The translations under genes and the position numbers were made by a program. A stretch of 11,701 nucleotides of DNA from Discostella pseudostelligera (lineage: Eukaryota > Bacillariophyta > Thalassiosirophyceae > Thalassiosirales > Thalassiosiraceae): contig JALLBK010000535.1 in NCBI GenBank assembly GCA_036940085.1, forward strand, positions 1 to 11,701. Direction: 5' to 3'. Below the pieces are notes generated by a model. The model saw only the letters and a list, made by a program, of their open reading frames with translations, did not search any database and had not been told where the DNA came from. The first letter of the stretch is position 1. Each line of letters begins with the position of its first letter. Of the stretch, positions 8,574-11,701 are shown piece after piece.

Positions 8574-9890
8574 TGCAGCGTGTCAAATAAGTTTGACTAC
8601 GAGGAGAGATCCTTACTACCTGTTGGGTGTTGTGGTCATTTATGAATGGTATGAATTCAACAAATATAATAATGATCGCAAGGATAGGGTTACAGATGTG
8701 CGATGGCCAGCACTCTCTTGATCATGCCGCACAGAAGCAACTTCATCAAGTTTCAGGCAGCGATTTCATCATATTTATCGGGGAAAAGTTTGAAAGGTCT
8801 TTGGAGGGTGTCTTTGTCTTTGGAGTTAGACAGACCATCAACTCCTGACATCACTTTCATCGCCGGCCACGCCCTGACACCGATGCCCGAAGCTGTGTAG
8901 GGAATGAAGGCTGGGACACCCCAACAACAAAAGTAAGACAGAGATTGCCAAAATTGCAGCCAGATGCCAACACTACTTCATGGCATTCTCCAGCCACATG
9001 ACACCACCATATCTACTGCCGCCCCATCATCGGCTCTCACCCAACATCTTTCTGCCGAAATATTGGCCGTCATGGTGGAGAGCTTGCGCCCCGTCATTTC
9101 ATGGCCAAAATTTGGATGAAATCGAGAAAGGCCAGGAACAGGAAAGTGGTGGTACTGGTACTTTTGGAGAGGATGATGTGTGCCAATCCACGATGGAACA
9201 AGTATCTTGTCTGGCGTAAAGTTCTCTGATTGGCGTCCTCGTCTGTCCGTCGACGGGGGTCTCCGTTTCTCCTGTCCGTCGTCGACGGTGAACACTTGCA
9301 CTTGAACTTGCATCGGTCTGTCCGTCGACGATACATGCACAACTCTCTCGACGACGACGTCGAGCACAACCCATGCCGCCGCCGCCGCCGCGCGCCACCA
9401 GGCATAGATAGTACTCTAGTCCATCACCTCACCACCGCCGCCGTCGCCTCTATCTATTAATCGACTCGAAAGTGTTGTTGCTTGAATCTCGCGACGGGTG
9501 AGTAGTCACTTGCGATTATGACATTTTATATTCATATGTTGCCGACTGATGGTCTGTGTAACGAGAAAAAAATAATCATGTGCGCAGGCTGATGATTGAC
9601 GGTGGTGTTTGTCGCGTTCAACACTTCGATGTGCTAAAATACAAAATGCCGATCGGCAGAGACTTGCGATGTACCGATGACGAATGGTTAGAGCTTGGTA
9701 TCTATTGATTGGGGAGAAGAGAGAAATTTAATTTCTGCGCTATCATTGGTGTTGCAGCCGAAATTTCTCACCACATCATTTATCTATTTCCATACTATTA
9801 CTCCCAATATCACGTGTTGCGTCTTGACATGAAATGCCATTCAATTACTGTTAGATACTGCCAATAAATTCATCAATATCAAACAGCAAG
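8574..9890. promoter_or_regulatory. Divergent intergenic region between the cyclin and mL54
   Basis: This 1.3 kb spacer should hold the promoters and 5' UTRs of both neighbours. The short open frames in it (for example 8978-9367 minus and 8980-9219 plus) overlap each other and show no recognisable motif. A cluster of CCGTCGACGG-type palindromes occurs at 9241-9330. A possible 5' UTR intron for mL54 runs from GTGAGT at 9498 to CAG ending at 9587 (90 bases), but its acceptor lacks a pyrimidine tract. CCG-rich sequence lies around 9374-9397. Otherwise nothing specific was seen. Confidence 0.5.
9241..9330. repeat. Three repeats of a GTCGAC-centred palindromic motif
   Basis: The 15 bases GTCTGTCCGTCGACG occur exactly at 9241-9255 and 9316-9330, 75 bases apart. 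A variant with an inserted GTC lies between them at 9272-9288. The first contains the perfect palindrome CCGTCGACGG (9247-9256). The middle one forms CCGTCG-T-CGACGG (9276-9288). The third retains CGTCGACG (9323-9330). The spaced palindromes suggest binding sites for a dimeric regulator in the shared cyclin/mL54 upstream region; this is inference. Confidence 0.6.
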
Positions 9891-10286
9891 ATGATCTCCT
9901 CTCGGCCAATAATTATGCATCGTCTTTTACTCCGACCACTGAATAATTGCCAACAATTGCTGCTACGACGCTCCACCTACCCCATTTCAGCAATATTTTA
10001 TTCCACCACACCCACTCTATCTGCCATGAAACCAGGCACTCCCATCCCAGGCCTCGAAAGTATCTATCCCAAAGCGAAGGATCCATCACAGTCCAAAGTT
10101 CTCACTGCCAAACCACGACATGAATATCCTTCGTGGGTGTTTGAATTGGGAAAACCATTACCGACATTGGCCAAGTTGAAGAGTATGGATATTGCAGATG
10201 CCACGGATAAGGATATGAAACGATACTTGAAGTTAACGAGAAGGGCAAGGATTAAGGCAAACAACAATGACCGAGCAAAATCGTAA
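9891..10286 (+). CDS. MRPL54: Mitochondrial large ribosomal subunit protein mL54
   Basis: This 131-residue protein begins at the first ATG after in-frame TAG 9852-9854; Met 9 is a second possible start. The first 40 or so residues are rich in Arg, Leu and Ser/Thr with no acidic residue (HRLLLRPLNN, LLLRRSTYP), a typical mitochondrial presequence with cleavage probably near IFYSTTPTLSA. The mature part carries the mL54 (yeast MrpL37) signature: basic KDPSQSKVLTAKPRH, then EYPSWVFELGKPLPTL at 78-93, then a basic helical end YLKLTRRARIKANN. The family is a small component of the mitochondrial ribosome large subunit. It has a single exon and a length normal for the family. It is convergent with the cyclase gene. 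The assignment rests on the E-Y-P-x-W-hydrophobic motif and the presequence. Confidence 0.8.
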   Translation: MISSRPIIMHRLLLRPLNNCQQLLLRRSTYPISAIFYSTTPTLSAMKPGTPIPGLESIYPKAKDPSQSKVLTAKPRHEYPSWVFELGKPLPTLAKLKSMDIADATDKDMKRYLKLTRRARIKANNNDRAKS

Positions 10287-10619
10287 AAATAGAGAAAGAA
10301 AATTGGATTGGGAATCGAGTAAATGCAACAACGATATTGAGTACTTGTGTGCAACTCAACTGGTAGCTGACGGTCGATGACGGAGAATTGTTTTTTGTTG
10401 CAGCTCCTCGTACGATACCTCACGTTTACTTGCCTACATGGTGCAGGTGCCCTACTGCTCACAGTGGCATTTCGCACCACACTGCACCATAATAAAGTCG
10501 ACAGTCTACTTCAAACTAAATTTCCGAGCATACCGCTCTTAAATTTTACACTGTTACAACATTTTTGATCTGGCCCCACACATTCCATTGCTGTTGGCAG
10601 GCACCTACCTGCTGGCTTG
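10287..10619. other. Convergent 3' intergenic region
   Basis: These 333 bases separate the stop of mL54 (plus) from the stop of the cyclase (minus), so they should hold both 3' UTRs. AATAAA occurs at 10491-10496 on the plus strand, 205 bases after the mL54 stop. It could be a polyadenylation signal, but diatom signals are poorly defined. No gene or notable repeat was seen. Confidence 0.5.
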
Positions 10620-11701
10620 CTATTCTGATTTGCTCAAGTCGACCTTTTCATCACCGGCCATGGCAATAGACATGAATTCCTCCAACTCACCCTCTTCTAA
10701 TTTTTCTCCTTCCTCCTCTAAACTCTCCTCCAAACTTTGGGGATCAGACAGTCGACCGTTCCAGCTATGCCGAATGTTCTCACCGTTAATGCCATCATTT
10801 TCACCATTCGTCTCTAAGAACGAAACCCGACATGCTGCTCGTTCGGGTTCCACCCAATATGTCTGAAGCTCTCCCTTCCCCTTGGCAACAACCTTCGTGT
10901 CACGCTTCGTTAGCCACCGCGATTTGGAATGTAGCCGAATCAACTCCGCGGTCTCCTCCGACACTTGGATCTTCCCACCAATACCCGTGCTCTCCATCCT
11001 GCTGGCAGTATTGATGGTATCACCGAAGAGTTCGAACCGTGATTTCGTACCCCGCAATATACCAGCCGTCGTTGCGCCAGAGTGTATGCCAAACCTCATG
11101 TCCAGCTTGGCAGTGTCCAAACCTTCCGACTCCAACCTGGCGCATACCTCACGGACCTTGTCACGCGCATCAAACGCGAACCGGGTCAAGACTATTGCGT
11201 GATCATCGATGGGGTCAGGTATGCCGGTGACAGCAATGTAACAATCGCCGATGGTTCCAAGTTTGAACACATTATGAAGGGTTGCCAGGCTGTCGAACTC
11301 CCAAAAGATTTGCTCCAGTAGTTGGAACACTTCGGTGGGACTATGCTCTGAACTCCATTTTGTGAAGCCTGTTTTTGTATCATTGGGAAATGCAGAGTAA
11401 CGGGCAAAAAAATTAGCAACACACCAGAGGAATGCAGAAAATAAGTCGACAGTGTCAAGCATGACATTCTTACCAACAATATCGGAAAACATGATAGACG
11501 TATCAGGGAAAAGATCAGCAATCGGATCATCCAAGAGAACGTCGCTCGGATTCACCACTAATAGATTCTCATCGTTCATTGAGCTTCGTACGCCTTTCAT
11601 AAACTTATCAATCTTCTTCAAGTTGAGTTTTGTGGATCGTCGTTTGTAGCCTCCAGGGACAAGGCTACCACCCTCTACACCATCGGAATCATTTGTTCCA
11701 G
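10620..11701 (-). CDS. Class III adenylate/guanylate cyclase, 5' end outside the window
   Basis: Two exons are visible, 11701-11474 and 11368-10620, giving 324 residues before TAG 10622-10620. The frame stays open to the right edge, so the N-terminus is missing. The juxtadomain reads KKIDKFMKG and DDPIADLFPDTSIM, followed by the catalytic domain FSDIVG|FTKWSS, VFQLLEQIF, KLGTIGDCYIAVTG, MRFGIHSGATTAG, FELFGDTINTASRMES and GGKIQVSEETAEL. Both metal-binding Asp are present (codons 11483-11481 and 11246-11244), as are the transition-state Asn (11012-11010) and the Arg of ASRMES. It should make cAMP or cGMP from ATP or GTP. The purine-selecting positions are unusual: Gly where cyclases usually have Glu or Lys, and Glu where they have Cys or Asp. 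After the domain comes a Glu-rich tail, with no phosphodiesterase domain. Diatom relatives are often receptor-type with membrane segments upstream; this cannot be seen here. Confidence 0.88.
   Translation of the reverse strand, partial: GTNDSDGVEGGSLVPGGYKRRSTKLNLKKIDKFMKGVRSSMNDENLLVVNPSDVLLDDPIADLFPDTSIMFSDIVGKNVMLDTVDLFSAFLWCVANFFARYSAFPNDTKTGFTKWSSEHSPTEVFQLLEQIFWEFDSLATLHNVFKLGTIGDCYIAVTGIPDPIDDHAIVLTRFAFDARDKVREVCARLESEGLDTAKLDMRFGIHSGATTAGILRGTKSRFELFGDTINTASRMESTGIGGKIQVSEETAELIRLHSKSRWLTKRDTKVVAKGKGELQTYWVEPERAACRVSFLETNGENDGINGENIRHSWNGRLSDPQSLEESLEEEGEKLEEGELEEFMSIAMAGDEKVDLSKSE
11369..11473 (-). other. Stopless 105-base intron in the cyclase catalytic domain
   Basis: The donor GTAAGA starts at 11473 and the acceptor ACAG ends at 11369. 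Splicing in phase 1 joins GTTG to GCTTC and restores the class III motif FSDIVGFTKWSS. The intron length is a multiple of three and it has no stop in the reading frame. Unspliced RNA would therefore add 35 mostly hydrophobic residues right after the first metal-binding Asp. It contains a T-rich tract before the acceptor. Confidence 0.85.

Noticed and set aside
8978..9367. Overlapping frames on both strands (8978-9367 minus, 8980-9219 plus, 9230-9460 plus)
   Set aside because: They are mutually exclusive, lack domains, and run across the palindrome cluster; no evidence favours any of them.
9589..9600. Possible C/D box snoRNA start (CTGATGATTGA)
   Set aside because: The base before TGATGA is C instead of a purine, and no paired D box and terminal stem were found at the right distance.
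10064..10480. Minus-strand 138-codon frame
   Set aside because: It is antisense to the C-terminal half of mL54 and its 3' spacer.

Overview
The window looks like nuclear DNA of a diatom, most likely in the stramenopile lineage. The reasons are short GT-AG introns of about 70-170 bases, serine-rich proteins coded by AGC/TCA trinucleotide runs, a cyclin resembling the diatom-specific cyclin group, and a class III nucleotidyl cyclase with the pre-domain PIADLFP / FSDIVGFT signature common in diatoms. The species cannot be named from this sequence. All functional calls come from reading the translations; no search was run.

Layout from left to right. (1) Positions 1-1066, minus strand: the 5' part of an unrecognised gene that leaves the window at the left edge. 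A 41-codon first exon codes a membrane-spanning N-terminus and splices to a long acidic, Ser/Thr/Ala-rich exon. (2) Positions 1067-2501: a 1.4 kb divergent intergenic region holding a 21-bp odd palindrome, a strong GC-rich inverted repeat with a 14-G run, and an AGC/AGT microsatellite. (3) Positions 2502-6856, plus strand: a seven-exon gene for an NCA2/DGS1-family mitochondrial outer-membrane protein, with a long serine-rich extension containing an EF-hand-like loop. (4) Positions 7015-8573, minus strand: a cyclin, convergent with NCA2. Its frame is broken only at an assembly N flanked by an exact 28-base duplication; dropping the N plus one copy (29 bases) gives one open frame of 509 codons plus stop. 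(5) Positions 8574-9890: divergent intergenic region with a cluster of CCGTCGACGG-type palindromes. (6) Positions 9891-10286, plus strand: mitochondrial ribosomal protein mL54 with a presequence. (7) Positions 10620-11701, minus strand: the 3' part of a class III adenylate/guanylate cyclase running off the right edge, with a 105-base stopless intron inside the catalytic motif.

The genes alternate strand, so promoters pair in two roughly 1.3-1.4 kb divergent spacers, while 3' ends meet across short convergent spacers of 158 and 333 bases. NCA2 and mL54 are both nuclear genes for mitochondrial proteins, and the cyclin and cyclase are signalling or cell-cycle genes. I see no evidence that the five genes form one pathway. 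No RNA genes, transposons or CRISPR arrays were recognised.
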